A stretch of 64,000 nt of DNA from UBA7937 sp034419095 (GTDB lineage: Bacteria > Chloroflexota > Anaerolineae > UBA7937), in contig DAOULQ010000005.1 of assembly GCA_034419095.1 (NCBI GenBank), forward strand, positions 18,308-82,307, in the 5' to 3' direction. Position numbers and translations under genes: made by a program. Every line of letters starts with the position of its first letter. Positions within the stretch are counted from its first letter, which is position 1. A model generated the notes under the pieces. That model searched no databases, was not told the DNA's origin, and worked only from the letters and a program-made list of their open reading frames with translations. Positions 34,640 to 43,714 of the stretch are shown here, piece by piece.

Positions 34640-36148
34640 ATGTATGACTATAGTAGAATGTTTATCAACGGCGACTGGGTTCCGGCGTCCGGCGAGCGTA
34701 CGCGTGAGATCGTGAATCCGGCCAATGGTGAGGCTGTCGCGGTTGTGGCAGAAGGCGGGTTGGAAGATGTGGACGAAGCAATCTCGGCTGCCAAGTCAGC
34801 GTTCGGAGATGGTCGCTGGTCAGGGCTGACTCCTAGCGACAGAGCGCGCTTTATCCACCGGGTTGCCGATCTTGCCGAAGAGCGAACCAAGGAGCTAGCA
34901 GAGTTGGAGTGCCTGAACGTGGGCAAGCCTATTAAGTTAGCCAGGGACTCGGATATCCCACTCTCGGTAGACAATATCCGTTTCTTTGCGGCGGCAGCGC
35001 GCAACCTCGAGGGCAAGGCCGCGGGAGAGTACATGGATGGCTACACGAGCGCAATACGGCGTGAACCAATTGGCGTCGTCGGATCGATTGCTCCGTGGAA
35101 CTACCCATTCATGATGGCGGTCTGGAAGATCATGCCGGCACTGGCCGCGGGCAACACGGTGGTGATCAAGCCAGCCAGTCTCACCCCATTGAGCACCTTG
35201 GCCTTGGCTCACATTTGTGAAGAAAGTGGGCTCCCGGCCGGCGTCCTCAACGTGGTGACTGGTCCGGGTGCTATTGTCGGTAGGCGGCTGTGTGAGCACA
35301 GAAGCGTTGCCATGGTCTCCGTCACAGGAGATACGGAGACAGGCAAGGCAGTGATGGCTACTGCCTCTGGCACGGTCAAGCGGGTACATCTGGAACTGGG
35401 AGGCAAGGCTCCGTTCATCGTGTATGCGGATGCCGATATTGAAGCGGCAGCCAATGGCGCAGTGGTAGGGGGCTACATGAATTCGGGTCAGGACTGCACG
35501 GCCGCCGCTAGGGTCTATGTTGAACGGCCGGCCTATGGCCAGTTCATGGAGTTGTTCATTGACAAGGCCAAGCAGATAAGGGTTGGTGATCCTCAGCTGG
35601 AGTCCACGGATATGGGCCCCCTCATCTCGGCCGAACACCGCGAAAGAGTGGAAAGTTACATCGACAAGGGAAACAAGTCAGGTGGCCGAATAGTAGTGGG
35701 CGGCGGACGCCCTGCAGGAAGACAATTCGCCAACGGATACTTCTTGGAGCCAACGGTCATCAGCGATCTTCAACAGGATTCCGAGATAGTCCAGGAGGAG
35801 ATATTTGGGCCAGTCGTAGTAGTCTTGCCGTTTCGCACCGAGGAGGAGGTGTTGGCGAAGGCCAATGATGTTGTGTATGGGCTCGCTGCCTCTGTCTGGA
35901 CCAAGGATATTCACAAGGCCATGAGGGCAGCTCGCAGCTTAGAGTTCGGCACCGTGTGGATCAACGACCACATTCCTTTGGCGTCGGAGATGCCTCATGG
36001 TGGGTTCAAAGAGAGCGGCTTCGGCAAGGATATGTCAGCGTATGCCGTAGAGGAATATACGAAGATAAAGCATGTCATGTTTGACTTGACTGGTGAAAAA
36101 CGCAAGCCCTGGCACTACACGGTATTTGGGGATAGGCTGCGAGATTGA
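34640..36148 (+). CDS. NAD(P)-dependent aldehyde dehydrogenase (amino-aldehyde type)
   Basis: 502 residues from the ATG at 34640, with GGGGGA upstream. ALDH-superfamily residues are present: general-base Glu in LELGGKAP (about E252) and nucleophile Cys in NSGQDCTAA (about C286), plus SVTGDTETGKAV of the cofactor fold and EEIFGPVV. The closest resemblance is to gamma-aminobutyraldehyde/betaine-aldehyde dehydrogenases. In the operon it would oxidise the semialdehyde made by the preceding aminotransferase (DoeC-like role). Confidence 0.85.
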   Translation: MYDYSRMFINGDWVPASGERTREIVNPANGEAVAVVAEGGLEDVDEAISAAKSAFGDGRWSGLTPSDRARFIHRVADLAEERTKELAELECLNVGKPIKLARDSDIPLSVDNIRFFAAAARNLEGKAAGEYMDGYTSAIRREPIGVVGSIAPWNYPFMMAVWKIMPALAAGNTVVIKPASLTPLSTLALAHICEESGLPAGVLNVVTGPGAIVGRRLCEHRSVAMVSVTGDTETGKAVMATASGTVKRVHLELGGKAPFIVYADADIEAAANGAVVGGYMNSGQDCTAAARVYVERPAYGQFMELFIDKAKQIRVGDPQLESTDMGPLISAEHRERVESYIDKGNKSGGRIVVGGGRPAGRQFANGYFLEPTVISDLQQDSEIVQEEIFGPVVVVLPFRTEEEVLAKANDVVYGLAASVWTKDIHKAMRAARSLEFGTVWINDHIPLASEMPHGGFKESGFGKDMSAYAVEEYTKIKHVMFDLTGEKRKPWHYTVFGDRLRD

Positions 36149-36227
36149 GCTGGGGTGTCAACGCTGCCAGGAAGGCTAGCAATCAGCAGCTGATCGGTGA
36201 GCTTCAAACGAGGAAAGGAGCGAAAAA

Positions 36228-37382
36228 ATGCCCGTCGGAAACAAGTCGATGCGGATACTAGATTCATATCCAGGCTCTGGTGGGCCCTTACGTGAGGAGC
36301 GATATCGCAGAGCTAAGAAAGCCATGACCGAGGAAGGGTTGGAAGCGCTGGTCGTATTCTCTGGCGCTGCCATATCCGTCAGGGGGGACCTCCGTTTCTT
36401 CACGAACTACCACTCCCCTGATCTCTACAGTTGTGCGGTATTCCCCTTAGCGACTGATCCCATTCTACTCGTCCCCTACTCGGTCGAGCCCGAGTGGGCT
36501 CGGGATATGTCTTGGGTCACAGACATCAGGTATGTGCCCGACTACTCGGCAGGCATAGCGGAGGCGATTGTTGACTTGCCGGACCGTCCCACCAAGATTG
36601 GCCTCGTTGGCGAAGCGGTCGTGCCTCCTCATATCATCTCGGAGCTGCGGGGCCGCTTGCCTAGTGTGAATCTGGTTCCAGCGGACTCTCTTGTTTGGAG
36701 GCTCAGAATTGTTCTGACCCCGATCGAAATCGAGCTATGCAGGGAATCAGCACGGATCGCCGACACTATACTCGCCCAGGTACAGAGTGTCCTGGAACCG
36801 GGTATGAATGAGAGGGAGATATTGGCGCATGCAGAATACGTTCGCACAATTGAAGGCGGCGAGGGAAGCTTACTACTAGTCGCTTCGACGCCGAGACTCA
36901 TGCACTGGATTGCGCTAGACAGGACGATACAGGCCGGTGATCTCATTCAGTTGTCGGTAGAGCCGGTCGCGCCGGGGGGCTATTGGACACAAACCATTCG
37001 GATGTTCTCCCTTGGCGAACCGACGGAGGAAGCGACCAAAGCCTTCCAAGTCATAGCAGACGCAGAACAGCGGATCGCCCAGACTCTTGCCCCGGGCAAG
37101 CGATTGGGCGATGTGGCCAAGATGTGGAACGACATAGCAGGGAAGCACAGGTATCTCGGCGTTGCCAATGTTCCACTTGGCCACGGCATGGGATTGGATC
37201 TTGCCTATGGCTTTGGCCTCACACCTAACAACGACCTATTGGCAGAACCCGGGATGCTCGTAGTATTGCATCCGAACCTCTTCACTGAGCGATACGCGCT
37301 CATCTCTGGAAACACATATCTAGTGACGGAGACGGGTGCTGAATGCCTGTCCAGCACACGAAAAGAACTGCTCGTAGTGTGA
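36228..37382 (+). CDS. M24 (creatinase-fold) hydrolase lacking metal ligands
   Basis: 384 residues; AAAGGAGCG precedes the ATG. The C-terminal pita-bread fold is recognisable (GHGMGLDLAYGFGL, GNTYLVTETGAE). In metal-dependent M24 peptidases two aspartates lie in strand segments that here read LIQLSVEP and YWTQTIRMF, and a glutamate lies where LVVLHPNL is found, so the dinuclear metal site is gone. Metal-free M24 enzymes include creatinase and ectoine hydrolase (DoeA/EutD), which open C-N bonds. With a zinc deacylase, aminotransferase and ALDH beside it, an ectoine-hydrolase-like role is the best inference; a creatinase-like substrate is the alternative. Confidence 0.7.
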   Translation: MPVGNKSMRILDSYPGSGGPLREERYRRAKKAMTEEGLEALVVFSGAAISVRGDLRFFTNYHSPDLYSCAVFPLATDPILLVPYSVEPEWARDMSWVTDIRYVPDYSAGIAEAIVDLPDRPTKIGLVGEAVVPPHIISELRGRLPSVNLVPADSLVWRLRIVLTPIEIELCRESARIADTILAQVQSVLEPGMNEREILAHAEYVRTIEGGEGSLLLVASTPRLMHWIALDRTIQAGDLIQLSVEPVAPGGYWTQTIRMFSLGEPTEEATKAFQVIADAEQRIAQTLAPGKRLGDVAKMWNDIAGKHRYLGVANVPLGHGMGLDLAYGFGLTPNNDLLAEPGMLVVLHPNLFTERYALISGNTYLVTETGAECLSSTRKELLVV

Positions 37383-37410
37383 CTCCCGTCAACGGGGAAA
37401 GGCGGCTGAA

Positions 37411-38496
37411 ATGATTGACAAAGTGATGGTGGGTCCGGTCTGTGTATCCAGAGGGAGCAAGGCCGCTGGCTTCTTGGAAGTGTGCACCATGGCTGCCGGG
37501 GGGCCTTTGCGTTTGCCTGTCCACGTGATTGCTGGATCTAGCCCGGGCCCCCACCTGTGCTTGATGGCCGGTCAACACGGTGACGAGATTAGATCAATAT
37601 GGGTAATAAAGAAAGTGCTTGACGATCTGCATCCGGAGGAGGTTTCGGGTTCCGTGGTGGCAGTTCCCGTTGCCAATCCCATAGCGTTTGAAGGAGGAGT
37701 CCGCTGCACCTGGATGGACGGGGTGCACGGAGACGGTGGGAATCTAAACAGGGTGTGGCCCGGCTCACCTGACGGCTGGATAACGGAGAGAATCGCCAAT
37801 GTATTGTGGAGGGAGGTGATTTCGAATGCAGACTGTGTACTCGACCTCCACGGCGATGCCTTTGATCCTGGCATATCTATCTACTATGCCTACCTTGGAG
37901 ATCAGTCCAACAGTGAATACTCCAGTCGTTGCCGACAGTTGGCGCTCAATTTCGGAATGGAGTTGCTCGTCAGACATTCGGAGCCGATGTCAGGAATGCC
38001 CCTCTCCAGCCATCTAGCCACAGCGGGGATCTACCTCGTTGCCTGCGAGCTTGGGGACTATTATGGATTGCGATCCTTGAATGACGACCCACAACGCAAG
38101 CATCCCCTGAGGGATGTGCTCGAGGTCGGAGTCACGGGAGTGATCAATGTGATGAAAGCGATGGGCATGCTCCGCGGCTCTCCAAGTCTGCCGGCCCGTC
38201 AAGTCATAGTGTCAACCGAAGTGGGCCTCAAACCTAGTCACGGCGGTCTCCTTTGCGCGCATGTCGGCAAAGAAGATGTTGGTCGAGTCGTTTCAAAAGA
38301 GACTGTCTTGGGCACAGTGGTGAGTCCATATACTTTCGAGGAGTTAGATCGCATCACTGCTCCCTTTGAGGAAACCATCATAATTGCTGTTAGGGGGGTG
38401 CACGGGTTATCGCGAGTCAACCCAGGCGACTACGCATTCTACGTTGCAGACTGGCAGACAGCCGAGTGGGTCAGTCCCGAAGTCTCCTCCCCCTGA
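37411..38496 (+). CDS. Zinc-dependent deacylase of the succinylglutamate desuccinylase/aspartoacylase family
   Basis: 361 residues. Zinc ligands are visible: H56 and E59 in AGQHGDE and H147 in VLDLHGD, the M14-like pattern of aspartoacylase and DoeB/EutE. These enzymes remove an acyl group from an N-acyl amino acid. DoeB deacetylates N-acetyl-diaminobutyrate, the product of ectoine hydrolase, so this gene directly after a creatinase-fold hydrolase fits that step. Start ATG at 37411 has GGAAAGG upstream; it lies 28 bp after the previous stop. Confidence 0.8.
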   Translation: MIDKVMVGPVCVSRGSKAAGFLEVCTMAAGGPLRLPVHVIAGSSPGPHLCLMAGQHGDEIRSIWVIKKVLDDLHPEEVSGSVVAVPVANPIAFEGGVRCTWMDGVHGDGGNLNRVWPGSPDGWITERIANVLWREVISNADCVLDLHGDAFDPGISIYYAYLGDQSNSEYSSRCRQLALNFGMELLVRHSEPMSGMPLSSHLATAGIYLVACELGDYYGLRSLNDDPQRKHPLRDVLEVGVTGVINVMKAMGMLRGSPSLPARQVIVSTEVGLKPSHGGLLCAHVGKEDVGRVVSKETVLGTVVSPYTFEELDRITAPFEETIIIAVRGVHGLSRVNPGDYAFYVADWQTAEWVSPEVSSP

Positions 38497-38681
38497 GGCT
38501 CTGCCCGAACGGATGCACCAGATTGCAGGACAAAGCAAGGAAGCAGCGAGCTCGTACTGCTTCGACTAGTTCACATCATGGAAAGAGGTGATGTGTATGG
38601 ACCGATAGCAATTGCTGTGAAAGCAGCGCATCACAGACCCCGGCGAGTTCGCCAATCAAGCGATTTGGACAGGAGGAAAAG

Positions 38682-40274
38682 ATGAAGCGCTTTTTGCACG
38701 TCGCGGTTGCCCTCTGTGTGACCGCAGCGGTTCTGATGTCAGGCTGCGCTGGGCCGCCAGCACCCGCGGCCTCACCCACGCCTGCCGAAGCCACTCCGAC
38801 GCCTAAGGCTGCCGAACCTACCCCGACGCCTGAGCCTGCTGCACCAAGCGAGATCGTGGTTGTGATCCCCGCTGACATCAAGTCACTCGACAAGTGGGCA
38901 GAAGAGACCTTCAACTCGATGAACGTAACGGGTAACATATTTGACAGGCTCTTGCAATTCGACAAAGACATGAACATCCAACCGATGCTGGCTACTTCGT
39001 ACGAGGTCTTGGATGATCATACATGGCGGTTCCACCTCCGGCAGGGCGTCACTTTCCACAATGGAGAGCCCTTCAACGCCCAGGCGGTGAAATTCACGCT
39101 TGACAGGGCCGCTGACCCCGAGTCCGTGCTTGCCTACTACGTGAGAAACGTCAAAGAGACAAGAGTCATCGATGACTATACCGTGGATGTGATCACTACG
39201 GTGCCCGATGCTACGCTGCATAGGAAGGTGGGGATCTGGATTGACATGGCGCCTCCCGGTGCTGTTGAAGAGTTGGGAGACCGCTTTCGAGACCATCCGG
39301 TGGGCACAGGTCCCTTCAAGTTCGTTGAGTGGGTGAAAGGCGATCACATCACGGTGGAGGCCAACAAGGATTACTGGGGAGGCGCCCCCGCAGTGGACCA
39401 GGTTGTCTTCAAGTTCGTCCTAGAGCCTTCCACGCGCGTGGCCATGTTGAAAGCCGGCGAGGTAGACCTAATCACCAACATACCATCAGACGTGGTCGCC
39501 GAGCTAGCCGCAACCCCGGGTCTCAAAATCGAGAAGGTGTTAGGGTTCAGAAAGATGCTGGTGATTTTTCCCGCGTCTGGCCCTACCAACGACGTACGAG
39601 TGAGAAAGGCTCTCAACTACGCCGTGGACAAGCAGCTTATCGTGGACACAATCCTGCAGGGTAACGCAGAAGTGGCCGCCGGAGCTGTGCATATCAAGAT
39701 TCCGGGCCACAACCCTGAGGTCCAACCCTATCCGTACGATCCGGACGAGGCCAAGCGACTCCTGGCCGAGGCAGGGTACTCCGAAGGCTTCGAAATGGAC
39801 CTATATCACACCGTTGGAGTCTTCCCCAAAGACAAGGAGACCGCCGAGGCCATAGCCGGCCAGCTAAGCGCGATCGGCCTCAATGTCAACCCTGTTGCGA
39901 TGGAGTGGGGAACCTTCTATGAGGGGGTACTTAACGTCCCACCGGGTGAGGCGCCTGGAATGGCCTACATGCGATACGGGAATGCACTCGGTGACCCCAG
40001 TGAGCTCTACACTTGGGCGCTGTGGTCTGATGGCAACTGGATGCAGGTAACCGATCCTACCCTTGACGAGATGATCGCCAAGACAGAAGTCACCCTGGAT
40101 CAGGACGCACGTATCGAGATGTTCAAGGAGATGGAGGTGTACACGCAGAACGAACTCGTGCCGTGGATATTCCTCTTTGACCTCGAGAACATATTCGGCT
40201 TGAGCGAGAGACTACAATGGGTGCCATCTCCATACGAGCCTATTGATCTGAGGGGGGCGTCGGTTACTGAGTAG
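38682..40274 (+). CDS. ABC transporter solute-binding lipoprotein, peptide/opine family 5
   Basis: 530 residues. A signal peptide with lipobox LMSGC (Cys at about 22) is followed by a Pro/Thr-rich linker and then a family 5 binding protein (LDKWAEETFNSMNVTGNIFD, HTWRFHLRQGVTFHNGEPF, HPVGTGPFKFVEW). AGGAGGAAAAG precedes the ATG. The long Thr-Pro linker is common in Chloroflexota lipoproteins. Together with the two permeases downstream it would deliver the operon's substrate; family 5 proteins bind peptides, but also opines and other small molecules. Confidence 0.9.
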   Translation: MKRFLHVAVALCVTAAVLMSGCAGPPAPAASPTPAEATPTPKAAEPTPTPEPAAPSEIVVVIPADIKSLDKWAEETFNSMNVTGNIFDRLLQFDKDMNIQPMLATSYEVLDDHTWRFHLRQGVTFHNGEPFNAQAVKFTLDRAADPESVLAYYVRNVKETRVIDDYTVDVITTVPDATLHRKVGIWIDMAPPGAVEELGDRFRDHPVGTGPFKFVEWVKGDHITVEANKDYWGGAPAVDQVVFKFVLEPSTRVAMLKAGEVDLITNIPSDVVAELAATPGLKIEKVLGFRKMLVIFPASGPTNDVRVRKALNYAVDKQLIVDTILQGNAEVAAGAVHIKIPGHNPEVQPYPYDPDEAKRLLAEAGYSEGFEMDLYHTVGVFPKDKETAEAIAGQLSAIGLNVNPVAMEWGTFYEGVLNVPPGEAPGMAYMRYGNALGDPSELYTWALWSDGNWMQVTDPTLDEMIAKTEVTLDQDARIEMFKEMEVYTQNELVPWIFLFDLENIFGLSERLQWVPSPYEPIDLRGASVTE

Positions 40275-40284
40275 ACGTGTCGCT

Positions 40285-40337
40285 GCGCTACAGGTGGGCG
40301 GCGCAAGCACGTCATGCGCCAGTGCCACCTGTAGCGC
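40285..40337 (+). promoter_or_regulatory. Long intercistronic hairpin after the binding-protein gene
   Basis: GCGCTACAGGTGG (40285-40297) pairs perfectly with CCACCTGTAGCGC (40325-40337), with an inner GGCGC/GCGCC stem. It starts 11 bp after the stop codon and has no T-tract. Such structures often stabilise the upstream mRNA so that binding protein outnumbers permease. Confidence 0.75.
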
Positions 40338-40355
40338 ACGGCTACTTTTGCCGGA

Positions 40356-40535
40356 GTGCAAAAGAGGCGGGCGCCCTGGTGCTGGTTGCCCGAATCAGCC
40401 GACGACACCCAGCCACTCGAACACAAGGAGTTGATCGTTCCTACCCCGCAAATCATTGGCCATGTCGTACGCAACGAGCGGATTGTGCCGGCCAGTGTCC
40501 GGCTGCGCAAGGGTCTTGTGGGCACCGTCTTGTAG
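40356..40535 (+). CDS. Possible 59-residue protein or gene remnant
   Basis: From a GTG at 40356 the frame reads through HKELIVPTPQIIGHVVRNER to a TAG at 40533. Composition is protein-like but there is only weak Shine-Dalgarno sequence (CCGGAG directly before) and no known domain. It could be a relic inside the 390-bp gap between the binding protein and permease genes. Confidence 0.25.
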   Translation: MQKRRAPWCWLPESADDTQPLEHKELIVPTPQIIGHVVRNERIVPASVRLRKGLVGTVL

Positions 40536-40664
40536 GTGTCCTCATCGTTTGGCATGTTAATTGTCCATCGGTACCACGATCCTTTATTCAATGGTGAGAT
40601 CACGCGAAAAGGCGTGCCAGGTCTCCTGCGTTCGGCGTTGAATTGAACCACGGGCTCTAAGACT

Positions 40665-41582
40665 ATGACTACGTACATAGCTCGGCGTCTACTACAAGGT
40701 CTGCTCGTCATGTTCTTGGTCTCCCTCATAGTCACTCTGCTCAGTCATCTTTCAGGGGATCCAGCTCGACTCATGCTGCCCGAAAGGGCAACTCAGGAGG
40801 ATGTTCAGCGCTTGCGGCGCGCGCTGGGACTCGATCAACCAATCTATGTGCAGTACTACCGCTACATGAGAGGTGTTCTCCGGGGCGATTTCGGGACCTC
40901 CCTTCAGTATCGACTGCCCAACATCGAGCTTTTTCTCGACAGGGTGCCAGCCACGCTCCAACTCACCGTTGCAGCCATGGCTCTTGCCCTAGCTGTTTCC
41001 CTGCCTATGGGAATCATATCAGCGGCGAGGCGCAATTCCTGGATCGACTATATTGCAAGGTTCGTCGCAGTGATAGGGCAGGCAATACCGTTCTTTTGGT
41101 TAGGCATAGTGCTCATCCTGATATTCGCCGTGACCTTGAAGGTCCTTCCCACTTCCGGCCGAGCAGGCCTGAAGCACCTAGTTTTGCCGTCGCTTACATT
41201 GAGCACCTATCCGCTCGCGCGCATCACAAGATTGCTGCGGTCATCGATGCTTGAGGTTCTTGGACAGGACTATATGCGAACAGCCCGGGGCAAGGGCTTG
41301 GCAGAGAGCCGGGTTATTGTTGGGCACGCACTTCGGAACGCCTTGCTTCCCGTGGTCACGGTGGTCGGACTGGAATTCGGTAACCTGCTCGGTGGCGCAG
41401 TAATAACCGAGACAATCTTTGGATGGCCAGGAGTGGGTAGATTGGCGATCGACGCCGTCTCAATGCGAGACTACCCGCTCATTCAAACCATAGTACTTGT
41501 TTCGGCTCTTACATTCGTCTTGATCAACCTGGTGATGGATATTCTGTACACGTATCTGGACCCGCGAATCCGTTATCGATAG
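40665..41582 (+). CDS. ABC transporter permease, DppB/OppB type
   Basis: 305 residues with about six membrane segments. N-terminus YIARRLLQGLLVMFLVSLIV and the cytoplasmic EAA loop DYMRTARGKGLAESRVIVGH identify the first permease of peptide-type importers. It pairs with the next gene to form the membrane channel. The ATG at 40665 is followed at once by family-like sequence. Confidence 0.9.
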   Translation: MTTYIARRLLQGLLVMFLVSLIVTLLSHLSGDPARLMLPERATQEDVQRLRRALGLDQPIYVQYYRYMRGVLRGDFGTSLQYRLPNIELFLDRVPATLQLTVAAMALALAVSLPMGIISAARRNSWIDYIARFVAVIGQAIPFFWLGIVLILIFAVTLKVLPTSGRAGLKHLVLPSLTLSTYPLARITRLLRSSMLEVLGQDYMRTARGKGLAESRVIVGHALRNALLPVVTVVGLEFGNLLGGAVITETIFGWPGVGRLAIDAVSMRDYPLIQTIVLVSALTFVLINLVMDILYTYLDPRIRYR

Positions 41583-41648
41583 CGAGGGCCCAGCACGATA
41601 TCGCGCCTTGCTAACGATCATAACCGAGAGCCAGAGAACGGTAGCTCA

Positions 41649-42488
41649 ATGTTCCGAAGAATTCGCCGCGATTTGGCCGGTCTACTTGGCCTATTGGTTC
41701 TCATATTGGTCATCGCGTTGGGGTTGGCGGCGCCATTTGTGAGCCCACATGATCCTCTTGAGCAGAACCTGCGTACGCGGTTGAAGCCGCCAGCATGGAT
41801 GGCTGGCGGAGACTGGAAGCACCCGCTTGGAACTGATCAGCTGGGCAGGGATATCGCTAGTCGAATCCTGTACGGCACCCGTGTTTCGCTGCTGGTAGGC
41901 TTTGGCACAGTCAGCATCGCCGCTATGCTTGGAATCATGCTCGGCCTGGTGTCAGCCTTCTTCGGTGGTCTGATTGACGATGTGATCATGAGGATAGCTG
42001 ATGCACAGCTCGCTATACCGTTCATTCTTCTCGCGATTGCTGTAATAGGTGCTATCGGCCCAGGACTGCTCAACGTAGTGGTCGTGCTTGGAGTTACCGG
42101 CTGGGTGGTCTACGCCAGGGTAACCCGCGCAAGCGCGCTGTCGCTTCGAGAACAAGAATTTGTGCTTGCGGCGAGGGCTCTAGGGGCTCGTCCGATCAGA
42201 ATAATACTGAGACATATCCTTCCGAACTGCATCGCTCCAATAATCATAGTCGGATCCTACCAGCTGGCTACTATGATATTCAACGAGGCAGCGCTAAGCT
42301 TTCTCGGGCTGAGCGTAGCAGCCCCGACTCCTAGTTGGGGCAACATGCTGGGAGATGGGCGGGACTACCTGAGCAACGCTTGGTGGATCGCTACTCTGCC
42401 AGGGGTTGCGTTGACATTGACAGTGTTGAGCATAAACCTACTAGGCGATTGCCTGCGCGACGTGCTCGATCCGCGCTTGACGATATAG
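41649..42488 (+). CDS. ABC transporter permease, DppC/OppC type
   Basis: 279 residues. The N-terminal segment LEQNLRTRLKPPAWM followed by HPLGTDQLGRDIASRILYG is the hallmark of DppC-type permeases, and the EAA loop EFVLAARALGARPIRIILRH is intact. This is the last gene of the operon; no ATP-binding subunit (DppD/DppF type) follows within the window, so the transporter must borrow one encoded elsewhere. Confidence 0.9.
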   Translation: MFRRIRRDLAGLLGLLVLILVIALGLAAPFVSPHDPLEQNLRTRLKPPAWMAGGDWKHPLGTDQLGRDIASRILYGTRVSLLVGFGTVSIAAMLGIMLGLVSAFFGGLIDDVIMRIADAQLAIPFILLAIAVIGAIGPGLLNVVVVLGVTGWVVYARVTRASALSLREQEFVLAARALGARPIRIILRHILPNCIAPIIIVGSYQLATMIFNEAALSFLGLSVAAPTPSWGNMLGDGRDYLSNAWWIATLPGVALTLTVLSINLLGDCLRDVLDPRLTI

Positions 42489-42559
42489 ACGCCGATTCCC
42501 ATTGCCTGCTCGCCCTCCCGGCATCGCTTACGCACCAACCAACAGCCCCTCCATCCCCA

Positions 42560-42770
42560 CTTCAACACCTAACAAACAAACTCAGCACCAGATCAGACCG
42601 TTTGTCACCCGTTTTAAGCCACGATTCTCCGGGTGTAGGTATCAACATAGGGCCAGGGTGATTTTACCCGGGTTAAAACGAGGCAGATGGATGAGCTTAT
42701 ACCTAAAAACACCATGGAAATCGTGGTGTCAGGGGGTCTGGGAGGATAATGATGGCGAAAGCGGGGTTTT
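42560..42770 (+). repeat. Dispersed repeat B, copy 2
   Basis: Shares GGGTGTAGGTATCAACATAG and ATGGATGAGCTTATACCTAA-type tracts with the copies at 16030, 43560/45310 and 47125; its left part is more diverged. No gene is supported in 42489-42896. Confidence 0.65.
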
Positions 42771-42896
42771 GTGGCGGGATTTAGGTGTAGTAGCGGTCCT
42801 CACTCAGAGGGCACTGGTGCACTTCTGGGCCTTTGGAGGAGAAGAGCCACGCATCTCATTAGCGGCGCCTCGTGTTGGGCAAACCTGTATGCTCAA

Positions 42897-42921
42897 GGGG
42901 GAGGGCGTCAAACCCTCCCCC
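42897..42921 (-). terminator. Hairpin downstream of the small minus-strand gene
   Basis: GGGGGAGGG (42897-42905), seven-base loop, CCCTCCCCC (42913-42921): a perfect 9-bp GC stem 36 bp beyond the stop of the gene at 42957-43247. On the minus strand only TT follows, so termination is likely but not textbook. Confidence 0.45.
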
Positions 42922-42956
42922 CTCTCGCAGGGGCAGAAGAGGTCTCCTGTGATTGC

Positions 42957-43247
42957 TCAGCGGCGCCTTTCCAAGTATCTATAGGTGCCCTGGATAGTGA
43001 ACTTGCGTTTTTCAACCTCGCCCACGAGTCGATCGCCCCACTTCACCAGGCTCTTCCACTCTTGGGCGAAATCCTTGCCATGCAGGGCCATAATGAGTAT
43101 GCAGTCTTGTATCTCAGTCCTAAGGCGCTGGAGTTTATCCTTGGCTGACTCTGCGGCCAAGGGCTCAGTGATGGGAATAAAGCCATCCTGGGGACTGCCC
43201 TCTTCGGGACACTCGATGAACGCGGGTATCACATATTCCTTCGCCAC
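42957..43247 (-). CDS. Small unknown protein
   Basis: 96 residues from a GTG at 43247, chosen because AAAGGAGG lies eight bases upstream and the longer open frame before it is not protein-like. It includes EYVIPAFIECPEEG and a helical C-terminal half (KDKLQRLRTEIQDCILIMAL). No family recognised. It stands alone between the transporter operon and the IS110 element; a hairpin follows its stop. Confidence 0.55.
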   Translation of the reverse strand: MAKEYVIPAFIECPEEGSPQDGFIPITEPLAAESAKDKLQRLRTEIQDCILIMALHGKDFAQEWKSLVKWGDRLVGEVEKRKFTIQGTYRYLERRR

Positions 43248-43559
43248 TCTTCTTACCTCCTTTCGTGTGTAGTGCCTTCCTGTCTGCCCCCCACTCTGCA
43301 AACAGATCGCCAACTTTGTGGAAGTATGCCCCAAAATGAAAACAGCAACCACGCTTGTTTTGGCGGGGTTGCTGCGACCCGGGCTTTCACCCAATCTTCA
43401 AGGAGTTAAGGTCCACGGAGATTGGACACCATTCTTCGAGACAAGTCAAGTCTTTGTACTGGTCTCAGAAGAATGCTACACGCTATCAGCCCTCGGCTCC
43501 TACAATTATGTGAACGGGTACGACCTATGTCAGCATAGGATGACACATATAGAAGGCAA

Positions 43560-43630
43560 CCACATCCATCCTCACTCGAACCCACAAAACCAACCTCACC
43601 CCAGATCAAACCCTCTCTCACAAGTTCTCT
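43560..43630 (+). repeat. Dispersed repeat B, copy 3, left part (split by IS110)
   Basis: Ends in CACAAGTTCTCT at 43619-43630. Intact copies continue GTTCTCTCAGGCG; here the continuation CTCAGGCGATTCTTC is found at 45310, on the other side of the insertion sequence. The two halves therefore bracket the element. Confidence 0.7.
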
Positions 43631-43654
43631 AGTATGTGGGTATAAGGAAAGATC

Positions 43655-43711
43655 GGGTGCCTCCTGCTAGAATAGACTCATTTGAGACAACGGTCTAGAA
43701 GGAGGACACCC
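43655..43711 (+). promoter_or_regulatory. Hairpin covering the transposase ribosome site
   Basis: GGGTGCCTCCTGCTAGA (43655-43671) can pair with TCTAGAAGGAGGACACCC (43694-43711) apart from one mismatch and one bulge. The right arm holds the AAGGAGG site just before the ATG at 43715, so pairing would limit transposase translation. Confidence 0.65.
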
Positions 43712-43714
43712 GAC

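Noticed and set aside
40356..40535. Missing ABC ATPase remnant in the 40.3-40.6 kb gap
   Set aside because: The short frame has no Walker or signature motif; kept only as a doubtful small ORF.
42771..43148. Plus-strand frame of 125 codons before IS110
   Set aside because: Overlaps the small minus-strand gene that has a strong ribosome site, and runs through repeat and hairpin DNA.
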